Of a DNA stretch of 64,000 nucleotides, positions 9,509-17,793 are shown one piece after another. This DNA is from Halochromatium glycolicum (GTDB lineage: Bacteria > Pseudomonadota > Gammaproteobacteria > Chromatiales > Chromatiaceae), in NCBI RefSeq assembly GCF_016584085.1, contig NZ_NRSJ01000003.1, positions 149,195 through 213,194 of the forward strand, given 5' to 3'. Within the stretch, counting starts at the first letter, position 1. Each line of letters opens with the position of its first letter. The position numbers were made by a program, and so were the translations under genes. The notes below the pieces were generated by a model that saw only the letters and a program-made list of their open reading frames with translations, searched no databases and was not told the DNA's origin.

Positions 9509-10885
9509 TTGGTATCTCGAGTGAAACGCCTGCTCAAAGTCCTGCTGCCTATCTTGCTCCTGGCGATCGGTTTCGGTGTCTTCCAGATGCTCAAGGCGAC
9601 CAAACCCGAGAAACAGTCGCCAACGGTGCAGGAACGGGTCTGGCGCGTCGAGGTCGAGCCGGTGGAGCTGGTGCGCGCCTCGCCGGAGCTCGAGCTCTAC
9701 GGCCAGGTGGAGACGCCGGATCTGCTGCGCGCGACCGCCTCGGCCGCGGCCTGGGTCACCGAGGTACAGGTGCAGGATGGTGACCTGGTCGAGAAGGGGC
9801 AGGTGCTGCTGCGCCTCGATGAGCGTGACTTCCTGCCGCGCATTGCGCAGGTCGAGGCCGAGATCGCCGATCTGCAGGCGCAGATCGAGAGCGAGCAGAA
9901 CCGTTTCGAGACCGACAAACTGGCCCTCGAGCAGGAGCGGCGGCTGCTGGAGCTGGCCCGCCAAGGGGTCGCCCGGCAGCAGCGGCTCAAGACGCAGAAG
10001 GTCGGGGCCGAGCAGGCGCTCGACGAGGCCGAGCAGGCGGAGGCGCAGCAGCAGCTCGCGGTCAGTCAGCGCGAGATGAACATCGCCGATCACCCGAGCC
10101 GGCTGCGGGCGCTGCAGGCGCGGCTCGCCAGTGCCGAGGCGCGCCTGCTCGAGCTCGAGCTCGAGTACGAGCGCGCCACGGTACGCGCCCCCTATGACGG
10201 GATCATCAGCCGCGTCGCGGTCACCGAGGGGGATCAGGTCAGCAAGGGCGAGGCCCTCGCGCGGCTCTATGCGATCGACAGCCTCGAGATCCGGGCGCGG
10301 GTGCCGGCTCCATACCAGGATGAGCTGATCGCCGCGCTGCGGCAGGGCGAACCGCTGACAGCGAGCACGACCATCGGCGGCGAGCGCCTTGCGCTGACCC
10401 TGGATCGGCTGGCGGGCGAGGCCGATCCAAGCGGCGTCGATGCCTTGTTCCAGGTGCAGGGCGATCCGGCGGTGCTGCGGCTCGGGCAATTGCTGACCGT
10501 GCAGCTCGAACGCCCAGCGCGTGAGGCAGTGGTCGCCGTGCCCTTCCGCGCCGTCTACGGCGGCGGTCGGCTCTATGTCGTCGAGGACGGTCGGATGCGG
10601 GGCATCGACGTCGAGAGCCTCGGTACCCGTGAAGGCGATGGCGACGAAGAGCGCTTATTGGTGCAGTCGGACGCGCTCGCCCCCGGGGATGCGCTGGTGA
10701 CGACGCATATGCCGAACGCGATCGAGGGGCTGCGCGTCGAGATCATCAACGACGAGGCGCTGGAGGGAACCGCTGGTGGCGCGTCCGAGGCGGTATCGGA
10801 TCGCACGCTCGGCCCGGCCGCGGATGCGGTCCCGGCCGATGCGGCCTCCTCGGGCCTCAGCGCGGCTGGAGGACGCACGCGATGA
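9509..10885 (+). CDS. RND efflux periplasmic adaptor (membrane fusion protein)
   Basis: This 458-residue HlyD/AcrA-type adaptor would bridge the inner membrane RND pump encoded next to it and an outer membrane channel. It starts with a basic N terminus and one hydrophobic segment (LLKVLLPILLLAIGFGVF) that anchors or exports it. A first lipoyl half-motif (VQVQDGDLVEKGQVLLRLD) follows, then a long Glu/Gln/Leu-rich coiled-coil hairpin (roughly residues 110-210), and the second lipoyl half (ATVRAPYDGIISRVAVTEGD). The listed start is TTG 9509; GTG 9521 is an alternative, and neither has a good ribosome site. The stop overlaps the pump gene by 4 nt (ATGA). No outer membrane partner is in view. Confidence 0.88.
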   Translation: MVSRVKRLLKVLLPILLLAIGFGVFQMLKATKPEKQSPTVQERVWRVEVEPVELVRASPELELYGQVETPDLLRATASAAAWVTEVQVQDGDLVEKGQVLLRLDERDFLPRIAQVEAEIADLQAQIESEQNRFETDKLALEQERRLLELARQGVARQQRLKTQKVGAEQALDEAEQAEAQQQLAVSQREMNIADHPSRLRALQARLASAEARLLELELEYERATVRAPYDGIISRVAVTEGDQVSKGEALARLYAIDSLEIRARVPAPYQDELIAALRQGEPLTASTTIGGERLALTLDRLAGEADPSGVDALFQVQGDPAVLRLGQLLTVQLERPAREAVVAVPFRAVYGGGRLYVVEDGRMRGIDVESLGTREGDGDEERLLVQSDALAPGDALVTTHMPNAIEGLRVEIINDEALEGTAGGASEAVSDRTLGPAADAVPADAASSGLSAAGGRTR

Positions 10886-13800
10886 GCGCGCCGATGCCCC
10901 ATCGCAGTGACATCATCGGGATCTTCGCGCACCACAAGGTCGCGGCGAATCTGCTGATGGTGATCATGCTGCTGACCGGCGCCTTCGCGCTGGATCGGCT
11001 CAATGTGCAGTTCTTCCCGACCTTCGAACTCGACATCGTCACGGTGCGGGTGATCTGGTCTGGCGCGAGCGCTGAGGATATCGAGGACGGGATCACCGAC
11101 CCGCTCGAGCAGCGCCTGCGCACCGTCGACAACCTGGACAAGATGACCTCGACCTCGAGCCAGGGCATCGCCTCGATCACGCTCGAGTTCGAGGAGGGGG
11201 TCGATCCGCTGCTCGCGCTCGATGAGGTCCGGCGCGCGGTCGACGAGTTCCGCAATCTCCCGCAGGATGCCGAGAAGCCCGAGGTCGCGCTCACGACCCG
11301 CTACGAGCAGGTCGCGCGCTTCTTGATCACCGGGCTCGAGGACCGCGCCGAGATGCGCCAGCTTGCGCGCCGGTTCGAGTCCGAATTGCTTGAGCGAGGG
11401 CTCGATCAGGTGCAGATCAACGGTCTGCCGGAAGAAGAGATCCGCATCCAGGTCGACAACGACGAACTCGAGCAGCTCGGCGTCGGTCTGCAACAGATCG
11501 GTCAGCGCGTCGGCGACTTCAGCCTCGATCTGCCGGCCGGCGCGATCGGGCGCGCCGAGGGCGCACGCGAGCTGCGCAGCCTCGATAAGCGCCGCGAGCC
11601 GCTCGGCTTCGAGCAGATCCCGGTGCGCGCCGATCAGCAGCTGAGGGTCGAGCTCGGCGATGTCGCCGAGGTCGAGCGGGTGCCGAGCGAGGGCTCGGTG
11701 CTGCTGACCGTGAACGGCCAGCCGGCGGTCGAGATGATCCTGCAGCGCAGCGAGAGCGGCGATACCCTGGAGGCTGCGCGCGCCTTTACCGACTGGCTCG
11801 CCGAGACCCGGCAGACCTTGCCGCCCGGCGTCGAGCTCGTCACCTATGACGCCTCCTGGGAGCTGGTCAAGGGCCGCATCATGCTGCTGGTCACCAACGG
11901 CCTCGGCGGGCTGGTGCTGGTGGTCGCGATCCTCTACCTGTTCCTGACCGGCCGGGTCGCGTTCTGGGTCGCCTGGGGCATCCCGGTCTCGTTCGCGGCG
12001 ACCCTGTTCATCCTCTACCTGGCCGGCGGCAGCATCAACATGATCAGCCTGTTCGCGCTGATCATGGCGCTCGGCATCATCGTCGACGATGCGATCGTCG
12101 TCGGCGAGGATGCGATGGCGCACTATCAGATGGGCGAGGACCCGCTGCTCGCCGCCGAGGGCGGCGCGCGGCGGATGCTGGCGCCGGTGATCGCCTCGTC
12201 GCTGACCACCATCGCCGCCTTCCTGCCGCTGATCCTGGTCGGCGGGCGCATCGGCAACATCCTCGGCACCATCCCGCTGGTGATCATCTGCGTGATCCTG
12301 GCCTCGCTGGTCGAGAGCTTCCTGGTGCTGCCCGGCCACCTGCGCAACGCCTTCGTCCATACCCACAAGCTCAAGCCCAACTCGCTGCGGGCGCGGCTCG
12401 ACCGCGGCTTCGAGGCGTTCCGCGACCGCGTCTTCCGGCCCATCGCGACGGCCGCGATCGGCAACCGCTTCACGACCCTGGCAGCGGCGATCGCGATGCT
12501 GACGATCGCGGTCGGCCTGCTCGCCGGCGGTCGGCTCGGCTTCGTGTTCTTCCCGACGCCGGAGTCGCAGATCATCAATGCCAACGTGACCTTCGCGGCC
12601 GGTACGCCGCGGGCGCGGGTCGACGGGTTCCTGGACCACCTGGAGGAGACCCTCTACGAGACCGAGCAGGCGTTCGATCAGGGCGATCTGATCAATGTCG
12701 TGATCGCCTTCCAAGGCTCCAAGAGCGGTGGCCGCGGCGGCGGATCATCGGCCGATCAGCTCGGCTCGTTGCAGATCGAGCTGGTCGAGCCGGATGCGCG
12801 CGCGGTGCGCAACAATGAGCTGATCCGTGCCTGGCGCGAGCGCATCCGGATGCCGGCCGGGCTTGAGAGCCTGAACATCACCGCGCGCCGCGTCGGTCCG
12901 CCGGGCCGGGATCTGACCGTGCGCCTGACCGGCGCCTCGGCCGAGACACTGAAGGCGGCGGCATTGGCGCTGACCGAGACCCTCTCCGGGATCGACGGCG
13001 TGCTCGAGGTCGAGGACGACATGGCCTATGGCCGCGAGCAACTGATCTACGAGCTGACCCCGGTCGGCGAGGCGCTGGGCCTGACCGTCGCCGATCTCGG
13101 CCGGCAATTGCGCACCGCGTTCGACGGCCAACTGGTGCAGATCCTCCAGGACGGGCCGGACGAGGTCGAGGTCCGGGTGACCCTGCCGGCGGCCGAGCGT
13201 GGCACCCTGGCGAGCCTCTATCGGCTGAACGTGCGCACCCCAAACGGCGAGTCGGTGCCCTTGACCGCGGTCGCGGACTGGCGCTCGCGGCGCGGCTTCG
13301 AGGTCTTGCGCCATGCCGACGGCAAGCTCGCGGTCGAGGTCACCGCCGATGTCGATACCAATGTGACCACCGCAGGGGAGGTGATCGCCGGGCTCGAGGA
13401 TGGCACCCTGAGCGAATTGCAGCGCGACTACGGGATCGACTATTCGTTCGAGGGGCGCTCGGCCGATCAGCGCGACACGCTGTCCGATATGCGCAAGGGG
13501 CTGATGCTGGGGCTGGTCCTGATCTACCTGATCCTGGCCTGGGTGTTCGCGTCCTATGGCTGGCCGCTGGTGGTGATGGCGGTGATCCCGTTCGGGCTGA
13601 CCGGCGCCCTACTCGGGCACTGGATCATGGGGATCGACCTGACCATCCTGTCATTGTTCGGGATGTTCGGGCTGTCTGGGATCGTGGTCAACGACTCGAT
13701 CATCCTGGTCACCTTCTACAAGCAGCTGCGCGCCGAAGGCCATGCGATCCAGTCGGCGCTGATCGAGGCTGCCTGCCAGCGCCTGCGTGCGGTGCTGTTG

Positions 13801-14055
13801 ACCTCGATGACGACCGTGGCTGGGCTGATGCCGCTGCTGTTCGAGACCTCGTACCAGGCCCAGTTCCTGATCCCGATGGCGACCTCGATCGCGTTCGGGC
13901 TCGCGTTCGCGACCGTGCTGGTGTTATTGGTGATCCCGTCGCTGCTGTCGATCCACGAGAGCATCCATGGGCGGGTTCAGCGTTGGCTCGGGCGTCCGGG
14001 AAGTCAGCCGGCGCCACCCACGCGCACGCCCACGCCGGCACCAGAGTCCGGCTAG
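10882..14055 (+). CDS. RND family efflux permease (AcrB/MexB-like)
   Basis: This 1057-residue inner membrane transporter of the RND superfamily is of the usual length. The first transmembrane helix near residue 20 is followed by a large periplasmic loop. The proton-relay helix carries the pair of aspartates in ALGIIVDDAIVVGEDAM, around residues 398-399. The mirror half has a second loop and the LFGMFGLSGIVVNDSIILV helix. A Gly/Ser-rich patch (GSKSGGRGGGSS) lies in the second porter domain. The gene forms an operon with the adaptor through the ATGA overlap. It resembles broad-specificity multidrug pumps of the AcrB-related type rather than CusA metal pumps, but the substrate cannot be told. 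Confidence 0.92.
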   Translation: MSAPMPHRSDIIGIFAHHKVAANLLMVIMLLTGAFALDRLNVQFFPTFELDIVTVRVIWSGASAEDIEDGITDPLEQRLRTVDNLDKMTSTSSQGIASITLEFEEGVDPLLALDEVRRAVDEFRNLPQDAEKPEVALTTRYEQVARFLITGLEDRAEMRQLARRFESELLERGLDQVQINGLPEEEIRIQVDNDELEQLGVGLQQIGQRVGDFSLDLPAGAIGRAEGARELRSLDKRREPLGFEQIPVRADQQLRVELGDVAEVERVPSEGSVLLTVNGQPAVEMILQRSESGDTLEAARAFTDWLAETRQTLPPGVELVTYDASWELVKGRIMLLVTNGLGGLVLVVAILYLFLTGRVAFWVAWGIPVSFAATLFILYLAGGSINMISLFALIMALGIIVDDAIVVGEDAMAHYQMGEDPLLAAEGGARRMLAPVIASSLTTIAAFLPLILVGGRIGNILGTIPLVIICVILASLVESFLVLPGHLRNAFVHTHKLKPNSLRARLDRGFEAFRDRVFRPIATAAIGNRFTTLAAAIAMLTIAVGLLAGGRLGFVFFPTPESQIINANVTFAAGTPRARVDGFLDHLEETLYETEQAFDQGDLINVVIAFQGSKSGGRGGGSSADQLGSLQIELVEPDARAVRNNELIRAWRERIRMPAGLESLNITARRVGPPGRDLTVRLTGASAETLKAAALALTETLSGIDGVLEVEDDMAYGREQLIYELTPVGEALGLTVADLGRQLRTAFDGQLVQILQDGPDEVEVRVTLPAAERGTLASLYRLNVRTPNGESVPLTAVADWRSRRGFEVLRHADGKLAVEVTADVDTNVTTAGEVIAGLEDGTLSELQRDYGIDYSFEGRSADQRDTLSDMRKGLMLGLVLIYLILAWVFASYGWPLVVMAVIPFGLTGALLGHWIMGIDLTILSLFGMFGLSGIVVNDSIILVTFYKQLRAEGHAIQSALIEAACQRLRAVLLTSMTTVAGLMPLLFETSYQAQFLIPMATSIAFGLAFATVLVLLVIPSLLSIHESIHGRVQRWLGRPGSQPAPPTRTPTPAPESG

Positions 14056-14255
14056 TATTGCTCGACTGCGACCCGTCGCCCGCCGTGGCCTTGCGGCCTT
14101 CGTTCTGGCCCAGTTCCCGGTCCCGATGGCGAGCTCGACGGATGGAGCAAGGGGACGCCAACGGTCTTGAGCAAGGAGGCTGCCGCTTGACGCTTGCACC
14201 GCCGCGCTCTAGCGTTTCTCGACGATGATCCGCTCCACACCCAAGGGGTGTCGAC

Positions 14256-15116
14256 ATGCCAGCTACTGCTAAGGCCTTGCCCACCACCGACGCGCTCCGG
14301 CCCAGCGAGGACGAGCTGATGAACGCGGACGGGCGGCAGGTCTCCGAGACCGAGTACTGGGCCTATTACTACGCATTCCCGGACAAGCACTACGAGTGGA
14401 ACAACGGTCGCCTGCAGGAGAAGCCAGTGTCGGACAACCTGACCTACTGGATCTACAGCTGGCTCCGCGCGCTGCTCGATGAGTTCCTCAAGCAGCATCC
14501 GATCGCCAAGTGCACGGGCCTCGAGCATGGCTTCCGCCTGGCGTTGTCCGATCGCGTCGTCATTCGCAAACCGGACCTCGGCGTTGTGCGCAACGACAAT
14601 CCCGTCCCCTTAGGTGACTTCGAGCGTTCCTATCGCGGCATCTTCGACCTCTGCATTGAGGCCCTGTCCGACAGCGACCGCGCCGCGCGTGAGCGCGATG
14701 AGGTGGAGAAGCGCCACGACTATGCGCAAGGCGGCGTGCGCGAGTACTACATCATTCATCATAATCCCGAGCGCCTGGCCTTTCTGTCGCGGGGTAGTGA
14801 CGGCGGTTTCCAGTCGGTGCTCGGCCCTGATGGCCTCGTTCGCTCCGAGATCCTGCCTGGCTTCCAATTCCACATTCGCGACCTGCTCGGGCACAGGCCG
14901 TTGGCGGCGCTGCGGCACGATCCCGTCTACCGGTCCTTCGTCTATCCACAGTGGCAGCAGGAAGAACAGGCGAGGCAACTGGCCGAGGCGGAGCGCGACG
15001 CCACCCGTATCGCCGCCGTCACCAAGCTGCACGCGCTGGGTCTCGACCCGATGCAGATCGCCGATGCGCTCGATATTGATCGAGCGTTGGTTTCTGCCAT
15101 CCTGGAAATCTGCTGA
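14256..15116 (+). CDS. Uma2-family (DUF820) PD-(D/E)XK nuclease-fold protein
   Basis: This 286-residue protein has the fold signature of Uma2 proteins: YEWNNGRLQEKPVSD, then VIRKPDLGVV (the PD), IEALSDSDRAARERDEVEKRHDYAQGGVREYYII (the E-x-K-like helix and strand), and a long helical tail. The tail ends in TKLHALGLDPMQIADALDI, which looks like a small helix-turn-helix often appended to such proteins in Chromatiales genomes. The family has a restriction-endonuclease fold and is widely multiplied in cyanobacteria and purple sulfur bacteria, but its biological substrate is not established. A Shine-Dalgarno-like AAGGGG precedes the ATG. A 164-bp element lies 113 nt downstream. Confidence 0.85.
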   Translation: MPATAKALPTTDALRPSEDELMNADGRQVSETEYWAYYYAFPDKHYEWNNGRLQEKPVSDNLTYWIYSWLRALLDEFLKQHPIAKCTGLEHGFRLALSDRVVIRKPDLGVVRNDNPVPLGDFERSYRGIFDLCIEALSDSDRAARERDEVEKRHDYAQGGVREYYIIHHNPERLAFLSRGSDGGFQSVLGPDGLVRSEILPGFQFHIRDLLGHRPLAALRHDPVYRSFVYPQWQQEEQARQLAEAERDATRIAAVTKLHALGLDPMQIADALDIDRALVSAILEIC

Positions 15117-15527
15117 GGGGCATAAGGGAGATGACCAGCGGCCCCGCGCGATCTCGCATGGGCGGTTGCAGCAGTGGCTCGGGCGACCATCGAGCCCGCC
15201 GGCGGCCCCGCTACGACGGCTGATTCCGGTTAGGCGATTGCCGGAAAAGCTCGTACCGAATTGCGCAGGATTGTCGTTTGCCTTCGAGGAGCGTCGCCGG
15301 GAGCATAGCCGGGCTATGTGACCGGCGGCGCGACGAAGAAGGCGAGCGAAAAGGCCAGCAAGGCGGTATGAGCTTTGACAGAAATCGCCTTAGAGCGCGG
15401 TGGGTCGCTTACACGGTATCGGAGGCAAGGCGTCGAAGTCCGTGCTGCAGCCTATTCTGATGCGGTATCGTAACCATGGCGATCGAATGACTGGACGCTT
15501 TCTTGGCAGCATCCCCAGAGGTACCCG
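15117..15527. other. Intergenic stretch containing the second 164-bp element
   Basis: The 411-nt gap between the Uma2-type gene and the MscS-like gene is mostly accounted for by the 164-bp inverted-repeat element at 15230-15393. The remaining sequence shows no gene or clear structure. Confidence 0.45.
15230..15393 (+). mobile_element. 164-bp MITE-like element, copy 2
   Basis: It has the same length, ends and internal sequence as the copy at 8250-8413, in the same orientation, with only a few substitutions. Here the internal CATAGCCGGGCTATG palindrome is perfect and the variant block reads GGATTGTCG, as in the copy at 62130-62293. It lies between the Uma2-type gene and the MscS-like gene and interrupts neither. 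Confidence 0.75.
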
Positions 15528-17558
15528 ATGATCAAGATTTGCGGGCTGCCCGCCGCCCTCGTCGCTGGACTCTTCCTGGTCTTGGCCGGCGCCGGGGCCA
15601 CAGTGCTGGCCCAAACAGTGCTGGCCCAAACAGCGCTGGCCCAAACAGCGCTGGCCCAAGAGGATGGCGCTCCCGCAACCCCGCTTCCGGTCGAGGGCAC
15701 CGCCCCTGAGACGGAGCAGACCGAGGCGGCTGAGGTGCGCCCACCAGAGGAGGTCCCGGCTGCTGGCACCTCGCAGAGCGGGGGGCAGAGCGGGGGCTCC
15801 GCGTTTTCCGAGCCTGACGACGGTGAAGAGACCGCTGCTGCCAAGCCTGCCGAGGGCGAGGAGACCGCCTCTGCCGAGCCGCTGGGCCCAATCAATGCAA
15901 CATCGTCGGCACCTGCTACTGACGGGCCCTCGGCCGGTCTCGATGCCGGTCTTGATGCTGGTCTCGATGCTGGTCTTGATGCCGGGCCTGATGGACCAAT
16001 CGATCCCTCGACGCTGCAATCCCTTGACGCGCTGCATCAGGCGTTGGCGAGCAAGGAGCAGCAGGTCGCCAAGGTTCAGCAGCAGCTCGTCGAGGCCCAG
16101 GACTCGGTGACTCGCGAGGAGCTGGCCAACCGCCTCCGCGAGCTCCGCGCGGAGCTGGCCGAGAACCGCCGCCAGTTCGATCGCTTTGCACTCGAGATCG
16201 ACCTCAGCCCCTTCGTGGAGGAGCAAGAGCAGCCGTTCGACTGGCAGCAGGAGCTGAGCAAGCTGCTGCAGCCGATCCTGGCCGAGTTGAAGAGCGCGAC
16301 CGCCGAATCGCGCGCTATCGCCGAGCTGCGCGGCCAGATCGAGACGGTCGGCGAGCGTAAGGAGTTGGCCGAGCAGGCCGTGGAACGGCTGCAGTGGCTG
16401 CTCGAACAGGAGCCCCAGGATTCCCTCCGTGGACATCTTGCTGAGCGTCTGGAGCATTGGCAACGGATCGCCAACGAGGCGAGTAACCGCTACACCGCGC
16501 TTGATCTGCAATTGCAGAATAAGCTCGAGCAGCGCCAGTCGCTACTCGATGAAACCACCTCCTATGCACGCAGCTTCTTCCAGACCCGCGGTCTGAACCT
16601 GCTGCTCGCCATCGCAGCCTTTAGCCTGGTCTTCTTCGGCGTGCGCTGGGTCGCCGGCCGGATCATGCGGGTGCGCAAGCCCAATGCCGAGCAGCAGTTC
16701 GGCAGCCGGCTGACGTTGCTGCTGTTGCATGCGTTCAGCATTCTCGGCGGCCTGCTCGCGATGATGGCGGTATTCAATGCGGCCGGTGATTGGTTCATGC
16801 TCGGCCTCATCCTGATCTTCCTAATCGGCGTTGGCTGGGCCAGCATCAAGACCCTACCGAGCCAGGTCGAGTCGGTGAAGCTGATCCTGAATGTCGGCAC
16901 CGTGCGCGAGGGCGAGCGGGTCGTCTTCAACGATGTGCCCTACCGGGTCGACTCGCTCGCTTTTCGGGCGCAGCTGAGCAATCCCGAGCTCGAGGGCGGG
17001 GTGCAGCAGTTGCCGGTGCGTGACCTCGTGGGCTATCACTCGCGTCCGGCCGGCGGGGGCGAGCCCTGGTTCCCGACCCGCTGCGGGGACTGGGTCGAGC
17101 TCGAGGACGGGCTGCTCGGCCAGGTCGCGCATCAGAGCCCAAGCACGGTCCGCCTGACCGACCTCGGCGGCGCCGAGATCGTCTACCCAACCAGCCGCTT
17201 CCTGAATCAGCATCCGCGCCGGCTCTCGGAGCGGTTCCGCATCGTCGAGCGCTTCGGTATCGACTACCGTCATCGGGCTGTCGCCACCAGTGAGGTGCCG
17301 CGCTTGATGCAAGAGGCCCTTGATGCAGCACTGCCGACGCTTCTTGATGCGGGCCAGCTGCTGGCCGTCAGCGTGATCTTCGAATCGGTGGGCACCTCGT
17401 CGTTGGATTACCGTATCGAGGTCCAGCTCGATGGCGCGGCCGCGCCGCGTAGCGAGCGCGTTCGCGCCGCTATTCAGCGCATCTTGGTCGATGCCTGCAA
17501 CCGCCACGACTGGACCATCCCATTCACCCAGATCACCCTGCACCAGGCGACGGCTTGA
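15528..17558 (+). CDS. MscS-like membrane protein with repeat-rich periplasmic N-terminus
   Basis: This 676-residue protein has a signal peptide followed by a disordered Ala/Glu/Pro-rich segment (to about residue 160). A long Glu/Gln/Leu coiled-coil region (roughly 165-345) comes next, then transmembrane segments near 353-375 and 398-445. The C-terminal domain has a beta region (GDWVELEDGLLGQVAHQSPSTVRLTDLGG, given here in two parts around residue 525) that resembles the MscS ion-channel beta domain. The arrangement recalls the larger KefA-type mechanosensitive channels, but the pore helix is not clearly recognisable, so function is inferred. The N terminus holds a tandem LAQT repeat and a GLDA repeat, listed separately. 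Confidence 0.6.
   Translation: MIKICGLPAALVAGLFLVLAGAGATVLAQTVLAQTALAQTALAQEDGAPATPLPVEGTAPETEQTEAAEVRPPEEVPAAGTSQSGGQSGGSAFSEPDDGEETAAAKPAEGEETASAEPLGPINATSSAPATDGPSAGLDAGLDAGLDAGLDAGPDGPIDPSTLQSLDALHQALASKEQQVAKVQQQLVEAQDSVTREELANRLRELRAELAENRRQFDRFALEIDLSPFVEEQEQPFDWQQELSKLLQPILAELKSATAESRAIAELRGQIETVGERKELAEQAVERLQWLLEQEPQDSLRGHLAERLEHWQRIANEASNRYTALDLQLQNKLEQRQSLLDETTSYARSFFQTRGLNLLLAIAAFSLVFFGVRWVAGRIMRVRKPNAEQQFGSRLTLLLLHAFSILGGLLAMMAVFNAAGDWFMLGLILIFLIGVGWASIKTLPSQVESVKLILNVGTVREGERVVFNDVPYRVDSLAFRAQLSNPELEGGVQQLPVRDLVGYHSRPAGGGEPWFPTRCGDWVELEDGLLGQVAHQSPSTVRLTDLGGAEIVYPTSRFLNQHPRRLSERFRIVERFGIDYRHRAVATSEVPRLMQEALDAALPTLLDAGQLLAVSVIFESVGTSSLDYRIEVQLDGAAAPRSERVRAAIQRILVDACNRHDWTIPFTQITLHQATA
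15603..15659 (+). repeat. 15-bp tandem repeat in the signal peptide region
   Basis: Nearly four consecutive units of the 15-bp motif GTGCTGGCCCAAACA (the second position varies T/C) encode repeated VLAQT/ALAQT. Each unit recreates an A-x-A/LAQ signal peptidase-like site at the end of the signal sequence of the MscS-like protein. Confidence 0.85.
15936..15983 (+). repeat. 24-bp tandem repeat encoding GLDA units
   Basis: Two adjacent 24-bp units, each made of two 12-bp halves, encode four GLDA repeats in the disordered N-terminal region of the MscS-like protein. The alternation of CTC and CTT leucine codons in successive 12-bp halves shows that the 24-bp unit is what was duplicated. Confidence 0.85.
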
Positions 17559-17793
17559 GGCGGAACCGCTGCGACGCGTTCGTATCGCTTGACCTGCGCT
17601 CAGACGGCCAAGCCGGCGCATCGGGTCAGTGGAATGCCCTCTGTCGCGCTCGAGTTGACCCTGAATCTCCCGGGGTCTATCGGCCGGAGCGATAGCGTGC
17701 CATGAACGTCAGCGAGGTCTTTCGGGCTACCCGATCGTTTCGATCGCGCCCCTGGATTCGGAGTCGGATGCCGGATATGTTTGATGCGGCCGG

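Noticed and set aside
10573..12714. A 713-residue reading frame on the minus strand opposite the RND adaptor/pump genes.
   Set aside because: It lies antisense to highly conserved coding sequence in the high-GC mirror frame and encodes a charged low-complexity product with no family signature.
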